From the NCBI RefSeq assembly GCF_000622145.1, contig NZ_JHWH01000023.1, forward strand, positions 24,946 to 88,945: a stretch of DNA of 64,000 bases, read 5' to 3'. This stretch comes from Paracoccus yeei ATCC BAA-599 (GTDB taxonomy: Bacteria; Pseudomonadota; Alphaproteobacteria; Rhodobacterales; Rhodobacteraceae). Below, piece by piece: positions 1-9,179 of the stretch (its first letter is position 1; each line of letters opens with the position of its first letter). The notes under the pieces are model-generated. The model had not been told where the DNA came from and ran no database searches. It worked only from the letters and a program-made list of their open reading frames with translations. A program made the translations under genes and the position numbers.

Positions 1-83
1 TCCCCGGCCCGGTCCAGATCGGCGCGGATCTGGATCATGCCCAGGTCGGTCAGTTCGGTGATTCGTGCCAGCGCCTCAGCCAT
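1..83 (-). CDS. soxG: Sarcosine oxidase gamma subunit, N-terminal fragment
   Basis: The gene begins at 83 and runs off the left edge, leaving about 27 codons (MAEALARITELTDLG...). This start resembles SoxG, the small subunit of heterotetrameric sarcosine oxidase. Its ATG overlaps the soxA stop by eight bases, so the two are probably translationally coupled. SoxG has weak similarity to GcvT/YgfZ folate proteins and its exact job in the complex is less clear than those of the other subunits. The identification rests mostly on position after soxA plus the short visible N-terminus. Confidence 0.75.
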   Translation of the reverse strand, partial: MAEALARITELTDLGMIQIRADLDRAG

Positions 84-3012
84 TCGCCCGGCTCCCTTCC
101 TTGTCATAGAACACCGGATCGACGATCCGCGCCTTGTAGGTTTCCGCTCCCTGCACCGGGAACTCCAGCACCTCGCCCATGCGGTCGGGGCCGTGCAGCA
201 CCAGACCCATGGCGATGGGCTTGTTCAGCGTGGGCGACAGGTAGGTCGAGGTCACGCGGCCCTGCGTGTTGCGCTGGCCATTGGCGTTGACACCCGGGGC
301 CACGGCATAGACGCCGTCGGGCAGCACCCGGCCATCGACGCTTTCCAGGCCGACCAGCTTCCAGCGGTCGGGATTGGCCATGAAGGACCGCTCCTGCGCG
401 CGCTTGCCGATATAGTCGGGCTTTTTCTTGGAAATCGCCCAGGACATGCCCAGATCCTGCGGGATCACCGTGCCGTCGGTTTCGTCGCCGATCATGATGA
501 AGCCCTTTTCGGCGCGCATGACATGCATTGCCTCGGTGCCATAAGGGGTCACGTTCAGGTCGCGCCCGGCCTCGTTCAGCTTTTCCCAAAGCTCAAGCCC
601 GCGCTTGGCCGGCACCGCCACTTCGAAGGACAGCTCGCCCGAGAAGCTGATGCGATAGATGCGCGCGGGGATCCCGGCGATCTCGCCCTCGGCCCAGCCC
701 ATGAAGGGCAGCGCCTCGGCCGAAAGGTCGATGGTCCCGCCCAGGCGCTCCAGCAGGGTGCGGGCCTTGGGACCGACCACGGCGACCTGCGACCATTGCT
801 CGGTCACGTTGGCGGTATAGACCTTCCAGTCCCACCATTCGCATTGCAGCCAGTCTTCCATATGGGCGTGCATGCGGTCGGCGCCGCCGGTCGTGGTATG
901 CACCAGCCAGGTGTCCTCGGACAGGCGCGCGGCCACGCCGTCGTCGTTCAGGAAGCCGTTCTCATTGCAGATCAGGCCGTAGCGGCACTTCCCGATGGGC
1001 AGGGTCGACATCATGCCGGTATACATCATGTCGAGGAACTTGCCGGCGTCCGGGCCCTTGACGATGATCTTGCCCAGGGTCGAGGCGTCGAGCGTGCCGA
1101 CCGAGGCCCGCACCGCCCGGATTTCCCGCGCCACTGCGTCGTGATGGCTTTCGCCCGCCTTCGGATAGCAATAGGGCCGGCGCCAGTGGCCCACGGGCTC
1201 GAAGAAGGCGCCATGCGCCTCGTGCCAGCCGTGGATCGCGGTCTTGCGCAGCGGCTGGAACAGATCGCCCCGCGCCTCGGCCGCGATGGTGCCCAGCGTC
1301 AGCGGCGTATAGGGCGGGCGGAAGGTCGTGGTGCCGGTCTGCGGGATCGGCTGGTTCAGCGCGTTCGACAGCACGGCCAGGCCGTTGATGTTGCTGACCT
1401 TGCCCTGGTCGGTCGCCATGCCCAGCGTGGTGTAGCGCTTGGTGTGCTCGACGCTTTCATAGCCTTCGCGCGCGGCCAGTTCGACGTCCGAAACCTTCAC
1501 GTCGTTCTGGAAGTCCAGCCACATCTTGAACTTCATCTTGCGGGTCGCGTTCTGCGGCATGACCCAGACCGGCAGCAGGGGCTGCTCGGCCTCGGCGCCG
1601 GTGGCCTCTGCGACCAGCAGGTCGCCCGCGGCGGCGCCCACGGGGGTCGCCATCGCCTGGCCGTCCGCCCCGGTCGGCGGGCGGGCGGTGTCGGGGTAGA
1701 ACATCGCCTGATCCTCGGACCAGGAGAGCTTGCCGCCGCAATGGCTCCAGAAATGGACCACCGGGGACCAGCCGCCGGACATGGCGACGCAATCGGCCTC
1801 GATGGTCTCGGTGACCTCGCCGCTGCCCGAATGGGCGCAGAGCTTGACCGCCTCGACCGCCTGGCCGCCCTTGATGCCGGCAACGGCGCTGCCGGTCAGG
1901 ACGCGCACGCCGCGGGCGCGCAGGGCCTCGGGCAGCGCGCCATTGGCCTGCGGGCGGGCGTCGATCACGACAGGAACCTCAAGCCCGGCGTCCAGCGCCG
2001 CCAGCGCGGTGCGATAGGCGTCGTCGTTGTTCGTGACCACGACGATGCGCCGGCCCGGCGCCACGCCGTAATCCTTGATGAAGTCGCGCACGGCCGAGGC
2101 CAGCATCACGCCCGGCACGTCGTTGCCGGCAAAGCTGAGCGGCCGTTCCAGCGCGCCCGAGGCCACGATCACATGGCCCGCGCGGATGCGCCACAGGCGC
2201 TGGCGGGGCAGGCCGGCGTTCGGGTCGTGGTCGGCCACCGCCTCGCGCGCCAGCAGATAGCCGTGGTCGTAAAGCCCGGTCGCCATCGTCGAGCGGCGCA
2301 GCGTGACATTGGGCAGCGCCCGCAGTTCGGCCAGGACCGCGTCGATGCACCCCTGCCCGCCTTCGTGGTCCGTGGGCGTGCGGCCCCCGAACACCGGCAT
2401 CTGTTCCAGCACGATCACCGTCTTGCCCACGCGACCGGCCTCGAGCGCGGCGGTCAGGCCGGCGATGCCGCCGCCCACCACCACCAGGTCGGCATGAGCA
2501 TAAGCCTGTTCATAGCTGTCCGGGTCGGCCTCGGTCGGGGCCTTGCCGAGACCCGCCGAGCGGCGGATGATCGGCTCGAACAGGTGCTTCCAGGCCGCGC
2601 GGGGATGGATGAAGGTCTTGTAGTAAAAGCCCGCCGGCAGGAAGCGGTACAGCCAGTTGTTCACCGCGCCGATATCGACGTTCAGGCTGGGCCAGCAGTT
2701 CTGGCTGGTCGTGACCATGCCGCCGACCAAGGGCGTCGTCGTTGCGCGCTGGTTCGGCTCGAACCGGCCGCCCTGGCCAAGGCCCAGCAGCGCGTTCGGC
2801 TCCTCGGCGCCGCTGGCGACGGGGCCGCGCGGCCGGTGATACTTGAAGCTGCGGCCCATCATCAGCTGGCCGTTCGCCAGCAGCGCCGAGGCCAGCGTGT
2901 CCCCCGCCAGCCCGCGCATATGGCGGCCGTCGAAGCGGAACGGCAGTTGATAGGCGCGATCGATCAGGCGGCCGCCGCGCGGCAGGCGGAAGGGTCCGTT
3001 CTCGGTGGTCAT
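76..3012 (-). CDS. soxA: Sarcosine oxidase alpha subunit
   Basis: Large subunit (978 aa) of the cytoplasmic heterotetrameric sarcosine oxidase, which demethylates sarcosine to glycine and passes the methyl carbon to tetrahydrofolate. The N-terminal ~100 residues look like the ferredoxin-like domain of this family (SFKYHRPRG at 55-63) without a cysteine cluster. A Rossmann dinucleotide motif GGGIAG lies at 180-185. The C-terminal ~370 residues resemble the GcvT aminomethyltransferase fold that binds folate. Length is typical of the family. The start overlaps the soxD stop (ATGA) and the stop overlaps the soxG start, so it belongs to the soxBDAG operon. No missing motifs were noticed. Confidence 0.95.
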   Translation of the reverse strand: MTTENGPFRLPRGGRLIDRAYQLPFRFDGRHMRGLAGDTLASALLANGQLMMGRSFKYHRPRGPVASGAEEPNALLGLGQGGRFEPNQRATTTPLVGGMVTTSQNCWPSLNVDIGAVNNWLYRFLPAGFYYKTFIHPRAAWKHLFEPIIRRSAGLGKAPTEADPDSYEQAYAHADLVVVGGGIAGLTAALEAGRVGKTVIVLEQMPVFGGRTPTDHEGGQGCIDAVLAELRALPNVTLRRSTMATGLYDHGYLLAREAVADHDPNAGLPRQRLWRIRAGHVIVASGALERPLSFAGNDVPGVMLASAVRDFIKDYGVAPGRRIVVVTNNDDAYRTALAALDAGLEVPVVIDARPQANGALPEALRARGVRVLTGSAVAGIKGGQAVEAVKLCAHSGSGEVTETIEADCVAMSGGWSPVVHFWSHCGGKLSWSEDQAMFYPDTARPPTGADGQAMATPVGAAAGDLLVAEATGAEAEQPLLPVWVMPQNATRKMKFKMWLDFQNDVKVSDVELAAREGYESVEHTKRYTTLGMATDQGKVSNINGLAVLSNALNQPIPQTGTTTFRPPYTPLTLGTIAAEARGDLFQPLRKTAIHGWHEAHGAFFEPVGHWRRPYCYPKAGESHHDAVAREIRAVRASVGTLDASTLGKIIVKGPDAGKFLDMMYTGMMSTLPIGKCRYGLICNENGFLNDDGVAARLSEDTWLVHTTTGGADRMHAHMEDWLQCEWWDWKVYTANVTEQWSQVAVVGPKARTLLERLGGTIDLSAEALPFMGWAEGEIAGIPARIYRISFSGELSFEVAVPAKRGLELWEKLNEAGRDLNVTPYGTEAMHVMRAEKGFIMIGDETDGTVIPQDLGMSWAISKKKPDYIGKRAQERSFMANPDRWKLVGLESVDGRVLPDGVYAVAPGVNANGQRNTQGRVTSTYLSPTLNKPIAMGLVLHGPDRMGEVLEFPVQGAETYKARIVDPVFYDKEGSRANG

Positions 3013-3380
3013 TGGATCAGGCCTTCAGGGGTGGAGGTGGGCGTCGGGCTGGTGGCGTCGAAATCGGGCGTCCAGTCCGGGTGACGGGCCTGGATGGCGG
3101 CGACGATCTCGGGCGTGGGGAACGGGGTCTGCGCCCTGTAGGTGCCGTAAACCTCAAGCGTGACGGTGTCGCGCGCGGCCAGGAACCACTTGCCGCAGCC
3201 ATAGGCATGGCGCCAGCGTTCGAAATGCACGCCGCGCGGGTTCTTGCGGGCGAACAGATAGCCTTCGAAATCCTCGTCCGAGGCCCCCGGGCCGAAGCGT
3301 TTCAGATGCGCCTCGCCCCCCGGGGCCAGTTCGGTCTCTTCGGCACGGATGCCGCAATAGGGACAGGTCAGGGTCAGCAT
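3009..3380 (-). CDS. soxD: Sarcosine oxidase delta subunit
   Basis: Small zinc-binding subunit (123 aa) of heterotetrameric sarcosine oxidase. The expected zinc ligands are visible: Cys6 and Cys9 (CPYC) and His58 and Cys62 (RHAYGC). The typical YLFARKNPRG and GCGKWF stretches are present. The last ~20 residues are a Pro/Thr/Ser-rich tail. The stop overlaps the soxA start, and the gene begins three bases after the stop of the TfoX-like gene upstream. Delta interacts with alpha near the folate end and probably has a structural role. Confidence 0.93.
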   Translation of the reverse strand: MLTLTCPYCGIRAEETELAPGGEAHLKRFGPGASDEDFEGYLFARKNPRGVHFERWRHAYGCGKWFLAARDTVTLEVYGTYRAQTPFPTPEIVAAIQARHPDWTPDFDATSPTPTSTPEGLIQ

Positions 3381-3383
3381 CCA

Positions 3384-3716
3384 TCACTCCTTCGGCGTCA
3401 GCGCGCGCACGGTCTCAGGCGCCCGGGCAGCCAGCCGGGCGCGGGTCTTGTCATCGGAAAGGGAATCGCCCGCCAGCCACACCCAGCCTGCAGAGGGCCG
3501 GCCCTGGTGGATCATCGGGGCGAGATTGGTCATGGCCAGCACCTGCGCCTGGCGGGCGGGACCGACACGAACCATCGCGCCCTCCTGCCGGATCGCGCAA
3601 CGCATGTGGCGGTTCAGAAGAAAGCACAGGCCCCCGAACATCGGACGTTCGGTCAGGCCGGGCAGCGCGCCCAGATCACGGCGCATGGCGCCTTCAAGAC
3701 GGGCATCTCGGGCCAT
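3384..3716 (-). CDS. TfoX N-terminal domain-like protein
   Basis: A 110-residue protein resembling the stand-alone TfoX N-terminal domain family. Visible features are the RPMFGGLCF segment near residue 24, a central strand-rich part (MVRVGP), and a C-terminal GWVWL stretch. In gamma-proteobacteria TfoX is linked to competence, but small single-domain versions like this have no settled function. It sits inside the sarcosine oxidase operon, three bases before soxD, so it is likely co-transcribed with it. The start at 3716 gives the usual N-terminus; a longer reading of this frame shadows soxB and was rejected. Confidence 0.75.
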   Translation of the reverse strand: MARDARLEGAMRRDLGALPGLTERPMFGGLCFLLNRHMRCAIRQEGAMVRVGPARQAQVLAMTNLAPMIHQGRPSAGWVWLAGDSLSDDKTRARLAARAPETVRALTPKE

Positions 3717-3840
3717 GGGCGCCCCCTGTGTGGCACGGGTGGCGCGAATGGCGGGCAGCGGGGCCGAAGGGCTGAACGCCCACCGGCCCCGGATGGTTGC
3801 AGCAGGTTCGCGGGCACCCAGGGGGGCCGGCAGGAACCCC

Positions 3841-4116
3841 TTAGTTGCTGGCCGGCGCAGTGGTGCCGGGCGTGGCCGGAGCAGGCTCGGTCGGGGCGGG
3901 CGTTGCAGGAGCAGCGGGCTCGACGCTGACGGCATCGCCGCCAGCAGGGGCGGTTGTGGCCGGTGCAGTCGTTGCTGGCGCGGTGGTCGTTGCCGTGTCG
4001 GCAGGCGGCGTCGTGTCGGGCGAGGTGCCGGCAGACATGTACCACCAGATAACGGCAAGCACCACGATGATGGCGCCGATGATGAGCCACATGTTGCTCT
4101 TGTTCTGTTCGGCCAT
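3841..4116 (-). CDS. Small membrane-anchored Thr/Ala/Pro-rich protein
   Basis: Hypothetical protein of 91 residues. One hydrophobic segment (about 9-27, WLIIGAIIVVLAVIWWYM) follows a short polar N-terminus. The rest is a low-complexity tail with TTAPATTAPATTAPA repeats and further AP-rich sequence, suggesting an N-in/C-out single-pass protein with an extended periplasmic tail. The start at 4116 is favoured because AAGGAG lies seven bases upstream; an in-frame ATG at 4200 lacks this. It lies between soxB and the TfoX-like gene, so it is probably carried in the sox transcript. No family was recognised. Confidence 0.7.
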   Translation of the reverse strand: MAEQNKSNMWLIIGAIIVVLAVIWWYMSAGTSPDTTPPADTATTTAPATTAPATTAPAGGDAVSVEPAAPATPAPTEPAPATPGTTAPASN

Positions 4117-4200
4117 GAAGTGAACTCCTTGGTCATGGGGACGTGACCTAGGAAAGCATGAAACGCCGAATAGTTCCATTGAAATTGCACGTTTTTCCAC

Positions 4201-4220
4201 CCCGCCGCGAATTGGGCGGG
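4201..4220. terminator. Stem-loop downstream of soxB
   Basis: CCCGCC and GGCGGG arms (6 bp) flank an 8-base loop, 50 bp past the soxB stop. There is no clear T-tract, so this is a weak terminator or mRNA-processing hairpin that could lower expression of the downstream sox genes relative to soxB. Only the symmetry is directly seen. Confidence 0.3.
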
Positions 4221-4270
4221 AAACGGCCTGCCCGTCGTGGGCCGGGTGGACGGGACGCGCGCCGGTTGCA

Positions 4271-5542
4271 TCAGTGCGCGACCCCCGCCGCGACGCTTTC
4301 GTCGATGAAGCGGCCTTCGCGGAAGCGGTTCAGCCCGAATTCGGCCGCAAGCGGCCCGGGCGTTCCGTTCGCGACCAGCTCCGCCATGGCCCAGCCCGAG
4401 CCGGGAATCGCCTTGAACCCGCCGGTGCCCCAGCCGCAGTTGACGAAGATGTTGCCCACCGGCGTCGTCGACAGGATGGGCGAGCGGTCGCCGGTCATGT
4501 CCACGATCCCGCCCCATTGCCGCAGCATCTTCAGCCGCGACAGCATCGGGAAGGTTTCGACCAGGGCGCGGACGGTTTCCTCGATATGGTGCCAGGACCC
4601 GCGCTGCGAATAGTTGTTGAACCCGTCGGTGCCGCCGCCGATCACCATCTCGCCCTTGTCGGATTGCGACAGATAGCCGTGCACGGTGTTGGCCATGATG
4701 ACCAGGTCGCAGCAGGGCTTGATCGGTTCGCTGACCAGGGCCTGCAGGGCGACCGACTCGATCGGCAGGCGAAAGCCCGCCATCTCGGCCAGGACCGAGG
4801 AGTTGCCCGCCACGATCATGGCCAGCTTGTCGCATTCGATGCGGCCCTTGGTGGTGTTGACCGCGCGGACCTGGCCGTTCGCGGTCTCGACGCCCTTGAC
4901 CTCGCAGGTCTGGATGATGTCCATGCCCATCGCGCTGCAGGCCCGGGCATAGCCCCAGGCCACGGCGTCGTGGCGCGCGGTGCCGCCGCGGGCCTGGTAA
5001 AGCCCGCCCAGCACCGGATAGCGCGGCCCGTCGATGTTGATGATCGGCAGCATCTCCTTGATGCGCTCGGGCGTGACCCATTCGGTCGCGACGTTCTGCA
5101 ACTGGTTGGCATAGACGGTGCGCTTGTAGCCGCGCACCTCGTGTTCGGTCTGCGCCAGCATCAGAAGGCCGCGCGGGCTGAACATGATGTTGTAGTTCAG
5201 GTCCTGGGACAGATCCTCGTACAGCTTCAGCGACTTGTCGAAGATCGCGGCCGAGGCGTCCTGCAGGTAGTTCGAGCGGATGATGGTCGTGTTCCGCCCG
5301 GTGTTGCCGCCGCCCAGCCAGCCCTTTTCGATGATCGCGACATCGGTGATGCCGTGGTTCTTGCCAAGGTAATAGGCCGTCGCCAGGCCATGCCCGCCGG
5401 CGCCCACAATGACGACCTTGTATTTCTTCTTGGGCTCGGGGCTGGCCCAGGCGCGCTTCCAGCCTGTGTGCAGGCGCATCGCCTCGCGCGCGATGGCAAA
5501 GACCGAATACTTGCCGGTGCCTCTGGTGGGGGATGCGGACAT
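4271..5542 (-). CDS. soxB: Sarcosine oxidase beta subunit
   Basis: FAD-dependent oxidoreductase subunit (423 aa), DadA/glycine oxidase type, which carries the sarcosine oxidation site. The Rossmann motif VIVGAGGHGLATAYYLG lies at about 44-60. The GGTARHDAV segment contains His191, which corresponds in context to the histidine that covalently holds FMN in this family; that equivalence is inferred. The C-terminal GWGTGGFKA flavin-contact stretch is present. A purine-rich GAGAGG precedes the start. This is the first gene of the sox operon, separated from the rest by 154 bp and two small genes. The glycine-betaine degradation genes that often accompany it are outside the window. Confidence 0.95.
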   Translation of the reverse strand: MSASPTRGTGKYSVFAIAREAMRLHTGWKRAWASPEPKKKYKVVIVGAGGHGLATAYYLGKNHGITDVAIIEKGWLGGGNTGRNTTIIRSNYLQDASAAIFDKSLKLYEDLSQDLNYNIMFSPRGLLMLAQTEHEVRGYKRTVYANQLQNVATEWVTPERIKEMLPIINIDGPRYPVLGGLYQARGGTARHDAVAWGYARACSAMGMDIIQTCEVKGVETANGQVRAVNTTKGRIECDKLAMIVAGNSSVLAEMAGFRLPIESVALQALVSEPIKPCCDLVIMANTVHGYLSQSDKGEMVIGGGTDGFNNYSQRGSWHHIEETVRALVETFPMLSRLKMLRQWGGIVDMTGDRSPILSTTPVGNIFVNCGWGTGGFKAIPGSGWAMAELVANGTPGPLAAEFGLNRFREGRFIDESVAAGVAH

Positions 5543-5746
5543 GGGGACCTCTCGCGACTCGTCGAGGGCACAGTGGATTTTCGGGGCCTTTCGGGCAAGC
5601 CGCGTTGCGACGGGAAAATTGTCGGAATGCGTCAGGGACGGCGCAGATGTTCCGCCCGGGGGCCCCGCGCGCCTTGTCGCAGGTCTGTGGCTTTTTCGCG
5701 CCGCGCAAACCGGCTATGAAGCGGGAACCGCAATGAAGGGGATGCG

Positions 5747-6967
5747 ATGTTCTGGATCATCTGCGCCGCGCTGACGGCGGTGGTGGCGATTGCGGTCGCC
5801 GCGCCCCTGATGCGCCGGGGCAGCGGCACCGAGGCGCCCGCCGCCGCCTATGACCTGCGGGTCTATCGCGACCAGCTGCGCGAGGTCGGGCGCGACCTGG
5901 AGCGCCGGCTGATCGAGCCCGCCGAGGCCGAGCGGCTGCGCACCGAGATCGGGCGCAAGGTCTTGGCCGCCGACCGCGCGCTGGAGCGTCAGGCCGAGCG
6001 CGCCCGCGCCCCGGGCGGGCCGCTGGCCGTCGCGGTGCTGCTGGCGCTGCTGGGCGGGGCCTTCCTGCTTTACCGCGATCTCGGCGCGCCGCAGCGGCCC
6101 GACGAGCCCATCGCCACGCGCATCGCCGCGGCGCAGGCCCGCTACGACGCCCGGCCCACCCAGGCCCAGGCCGAGGCCGCCGCCCCCAAGGTCCAGCGCC
6201 CGCAGCCCGATGCCGAATACCTGCGCCTGATCGAAGAGCTGCGCGCCGCCGTCTCCGCGAACCCGAACGATCCCCGGGGCCTGGAACTGCTGGCCCTGCA
6301 CGAGGAGCGGTTGGGCAACCTGGCCGCCGCGCGCAAGGCGCAAGGGGATCTGGTGGCACTGCGCGGCACGGACGCCACCGCCGCCGACCACGCCCGCCTG
6401 GCCGCGCTGATGGCCGAGGCGGCGGGCGGGCTGATCACCCCCGAGGCCGAGGCCCAGATGGCCCGCGCCCTGCAACTGGACCCGCGCGATCCGCAGGCCC
6501 GCTTCATGGCTGGTCTCTTGCAGATCCAGAACGGCCGGCCCGACCGCGCCTTCCCGGTCTGGGCCGCGCTTCTGGCCGAGGGGCCGGCGGACGCGCCGTG
6601 GCTCGCGCCGATCCGCGCCTCGATCCAGGATCTTGCCTGGTTCGCGGGCCAGCCCGGCTATACCCCGCCCGAACCTTCCGGCACCGCCCTGCCCGGCCCC
6701 GATGCCGAGGCCATGGCGGCGGCCGAGGCCATGACGCCCGAGGACCGCCGCCGCATGGTCGAAGGCATGGTCGAGGGGCTGGAGACCCGGCTTGCGACCC
6801 AGGGCGGCGCGCCCGACGAATGGGCGCGGCTGATCGGCGCGCTGGTCGTGATCGGACGCCAGGACCACGCCCGCGACATCCTGGCCGAGGCCCGCGCCCG
6901 CTTTTCCGCCACGCCCAAGGCGCTGGCCGTCATCGCCGAGGCGGCTGGAAAGGCGGGGCTGGAATGA
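5747..6967 (+). CDS. ccmI: Cytochrome c-type biogenesis protein CcmI
   Basis: CcmI (CycH) of 406 aa, a membrane chaperone that presents apocytochrome c to the heme ligation machinery of the Ccm system. Two N-terminal transmembrane helices (about 1-20 and 95-115) flank a cytoplasmic coiled segment containing [17 protein letters not shown], a family hallmark. The long C-terminal part is periplasmic and helical with TPR-like repeats ([29 protein letters not shown]). Its stop overlaps the ruvX start (ATGA). The other ccm genes are not in the window. Confidence 0.9.
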   Translation: MFWIICAALTAVVAIAVAAPLMRRGSGTEAPAAAYDLRVYRDQLREVGRDLERRLIEPAEAERLRTEIGRKVLAADRALERQAERARAPGGPLAVAVLLALLGGAFLLYRDLGAPQRPDEPIATRIAAAQARYDARPTQAQAEAAAPKVQRPQPDAEYLRLIEELRAAVSANPNDPRGLELLALHEERLGNLAAARKAQGDLVALRGTDATAADHARLAALMAEAAGGLITPEAEAQMARALQLDPRDPQARFMAGLLQIQNGRPDRAFPVWAALLAEGPADAPWLAPIRASIQDLAWFAGQPGYTPPEPSGTALPGPDAEAMAAAEAMTPEDRRRMVEGMVEGLETRLATQGGAPDEWARLIGALVVIGRQDHARDILAEARARFSATPKALAVIAEAAGKAGLE

Positions 6968-7443
6968 TCTGCGCCGCCATCGAGGATTTCGCCGCCGCCC
7001 TGCCCCGCACCGGCGCCATCGCCGGGCTGGACCTGGGGACCAAGACCATCGGCGTCGCGGTCAGCGACGGGCTGCGCGGCGTCGCCTCGCCGCTGCTGGT
7101 GATCCGGCGCGAAAAGTTCACGCTGGACGCCCAGGCCCTGCTGAAGATCGTGGCGGATCGCGCGCTGGTGGGCATCGTCCTGGGCCTGCCGCGCAACATG
7201 GACGGGTCCGAGGGGCCGCGCGCGCAATCGACCCGCGCCTTTGCCCGCAACCTGGAGCGACTGACGCCCCTGCCCATCGGCTTCTGGGACGAACGCCTGT
7301 CCACCGTCGCCGCCGAACGCGCCCTGCTCGAGGGCGACACCTCGCGCAAGCGCCGGGCCGAGGTCATCGACCAGGTCGCGGCGGGCTATATCCTGCAAGG
7401 CGCGCTGGACCGGCTGCGCCATCTGGCGGCTGAGGGCCTATAG
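6964..7443 (+). CDS. ruvX: Putative Holliday junction resolvase RuvX (YqgF)
   Basis: YqgF/RuvX RNase H-fold protein of 159 aa, proposed to act on Holliday junctions and implicated in pre-16S rRNA processing. Family motifs are in order: [13 protein letters not shown] with the first catalytic Asp, [21 protein letters not shown] with the Glu, and [10 protein letters not shown] with the last Asp. It begins inside the ccmI stop and overlaps the 3' end of the converging hisG by six bases. Confidence 0.93.
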   Translation: MICAAIEDFAAALPRTGAIAGLDLGTKTIGVAVSDGLRGVASPLLVIRREKFTLDAQALLKIVADRALVGIVLGLPRNMDGSEGPRAQSTRAFARNLERLTPLPIGFWDERLSTVAAERALLEGDTSRKRRAEVIDQVAAGYILQGALDRLRHLAAEGL

Positions 7444-8115
7444 CCCCAGCCGCAGCGCAAAGGCGCGCACCTCGGCCTCGTCCCCCGCCGCGAGCGAGCG
7501 CAGCAGCGTCGCCTGGCTGCGCAGGATCGGCTCGCCCCCGATGATCTTGAGGTGGTTGGCGCGCAGGGTTTCCCCCGACGAGGTGATGTCGGCGATGGCC
7601 TCGGCGGTCAGGTTCGCGACCGTGCCTTCGGTCGCGCCCTGGCTGTCGACCAGCTGGTAATCGGCGACCTCCTCGGCCGAAAGCCAGGCCCGCACCAGCC
7701 GGTGATACTTGGTGGCGATGCGCAGGCGAAAGCCATGTTCGGCGCGGAAGTCGCGGGCGATGGTGGCGAAATCGTCCAGCGTCTCGCAGTCGGCCCAGCA
7801 GGCCGGCACGGCCAGGATCAGGTCGGCGTGGCCGAAGCCCATCGGCGCCAGTTCCTCGACATGGCTGCGCCAGCCGGCCAGCTTCTCGCGGATCAGGTCG
7901 GTGCCGGTGACGCCCAGGTGGATGCGCCCGGCGCTGAGTTCGCGCGGGATCTCGCCCGCCGACAACAGCACCAGCGCGACATTCTCGGCCCCCTCGACGC
8001 GGCCGGCATATTCGCGGTCCGACCCGGCGCGCGACAGCTGCACGCCGCGTTCGGCGAACCAGTCGAAGGTCTGCTCCATCAGCCGCCCCTTGGACGGCAC
8101 CCCCAGCCGGATCAT
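7438..8115 (-). CDS. hisG: ATP phosphoribosyltransferase catalytic subunit, short form
   Basis: HisG (225 aa) catalyses the first step of histidine synthesis, ATP plus PRPP to phosphoribosyl-ATP. It is the short form lacking the C-terminal regulatory domain, which therefore needs HisZ. Typical stretches include [11 protein letters not shown] at the N-terminus and the PRPP-binding-like [16 protein letters not shown]. It is the last gene of hisS-hisZ-hisG and starts within the hisZ stop. Cytoplasmic hetero-octamer with HisZ is expected from the family. Confidence 0.96.
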   Translation of the reverse strand: MIRLGVPSKGRLMEQTFDWFAERGVQLSRAGSDREYAGRVEGAENVALVLLSAGEIPRELSAGRIHLGVTGTDLIREKLAGWRSHVEELAPMGFGHADLILAVPACWADCETLDDFATIARDFRAEHGFRLRIATKYHRLVRAWLSAEEVADYQLVDSQGATEGTVANLTAEAIADITSSGETLRANHLKIIGGEPILRSQATLLRSLAAGDEAEVRAFALRLGL

Positions 8116-9179
8116 GAAAGGCCCCCGAGTTCATGGACCAGACCGGGGCGGATGATGCCCCCCACCGCAGGGATCGAGCGGCCCTGCGCCTGCCCCAGCA
8201 CGGCGGCCAGCGCGTCATAGCGCCCGCCCGAGGCGACCGGCGGCCAGTCGGCACGGCCCGGCGCCACGAAGCTGAAGGTCATGCCGTCGTAATATTCCAT
8301 CGTGTGCCGGCCGTGGCTGGCGTCAAAGCGGATGGCGCCCACGTCGATGCCGCGCGCGGACAGCAGCGCCAGGTTGCGCGCCAGCCGGTCCACCGCCTCG
8401 GCGATGTCGGGGATTTCCGTCGCCAGCGCGCGCAAGTCGGCCAGCGCCTGCGGCGCCGGGGCGTCGACGGTGAACAGGCGCTGCAACCGTTCGGCCCAGA
8501 TGGCCGGCAGCGGCGTCTCGGCGGCGTCGGCCTGAAGCCGGGCGATGCGGGCCTGCATTTCCTCGCGCGAGCGCAGGCCGTTCCAGGGCGCGGCCGACGC
8601 CTCGAACCGGCGCGGCGCGCTGGGCGCTGCGAACCGGGCCAGCGCCTTGGCAAAGCGCTTCGGCCGCCAGATGTGATGCAGCAGCGCCGCACGGCGCGCG
8701 CCCGACAGGGGCAGCGCGCGCACCGCATCCATCAGCAGGTCCATGTCCCCCATGGTCGCCTGCAAATCCAACGGCTTGAGGATGGAATGGAACAGCGCGA
8801 AGACCTCGGCGTCGGCATCCGGGTCGCGGGCGAACAGCTCGAACCCCGCCTGAAGGTATTCGTTGTCGCGCGGATGTTCGGGCCGGGTGTCGCCGTGGTC
8901 CTGCTTGCGGAACACCTCGCCCAGGTAGCAATAGCGCGCCGGCTCGGCGCCGTTCCGCATGTGCATCTGCACCACCGGCACGGTGAAGTCGGGCCGCAGC
9001 ATCATCTCGCCCCGGATCGGGTCCTGCGTGACATAGGCGCGGGCGCGGATATCCTCGCCGTAAAGGTCCAGCAGCGTTTCCGCCTCGAGCAGGATGTCGG
9101 GCGCGACCTCGACGGCGCCAGCGGCGCGGAAGGCCGCCAGGATCTGCTGGCCGATGGCCTGTTTGGCGCGCTTGGTCAT
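8112..9179 (-). CDS. hisZ: ATP phosphoribosyltransferase regulatory subunit HisZ
   Basis: HisZ (355 aa) is a histidyl-tRNA synthetase paralogue that carries the histidine feedback site for short HisG. The class II synthetase-like core is seen ([27 protein letters not shown], then [14 protein letters not shown] near the C-terminus). It lacks the HisRS anticodon-binding domain, and its direct overlap with hisG supports the HisZ assignment. Its ATG overlaps the stop of hisS, so synthetase, regulator and enzyme are probably co-expressed. Confidence 0.93.
   Translation of the reverse strand: MTKRAKQAIGQQILAAFRAAGAVEVAPDILLEAETLLDLYGEDIRARAYVTQDPIRGEMMLRPDFTVPVVQMHMRNGAEPARYCYLGEVFRKQDHGDTRPEHPRDNEYLQAGFELFARDPDADAEVFALFHSILKPLDLQATMGDMDLLMDAVRALPLSGARRAALLHHIWRPKRFAKALARFAAPSAPRRFEASAAPWNGLRSREEMQARIARLQADAAETPLPAIWAERLQRLFTVDAPAPQALADLRALATEIPDIAEAVDRLARNLALLSARGIDVGAIRFDASHGRHTMEYYDGMTFSFVAPGRADWPPVASGGRYDALAAVLGQAQGRSIPAVGGIIRPGLVHELGGLS

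Noticed and set aside
37..3084. A 1015-codon plus-strand frame
   Set aside because: It is a shadow of soxA with His/Gly/Arg-rich composition and no recognisable fold.
3845..4030. Short tandem DNA repeats as a CRISPR-like or regulatory array
   Set aside because: They simply encode the TTAPA repeats of the small membrane protein; there are no regular spacers. No CRISPR array is present in the window.
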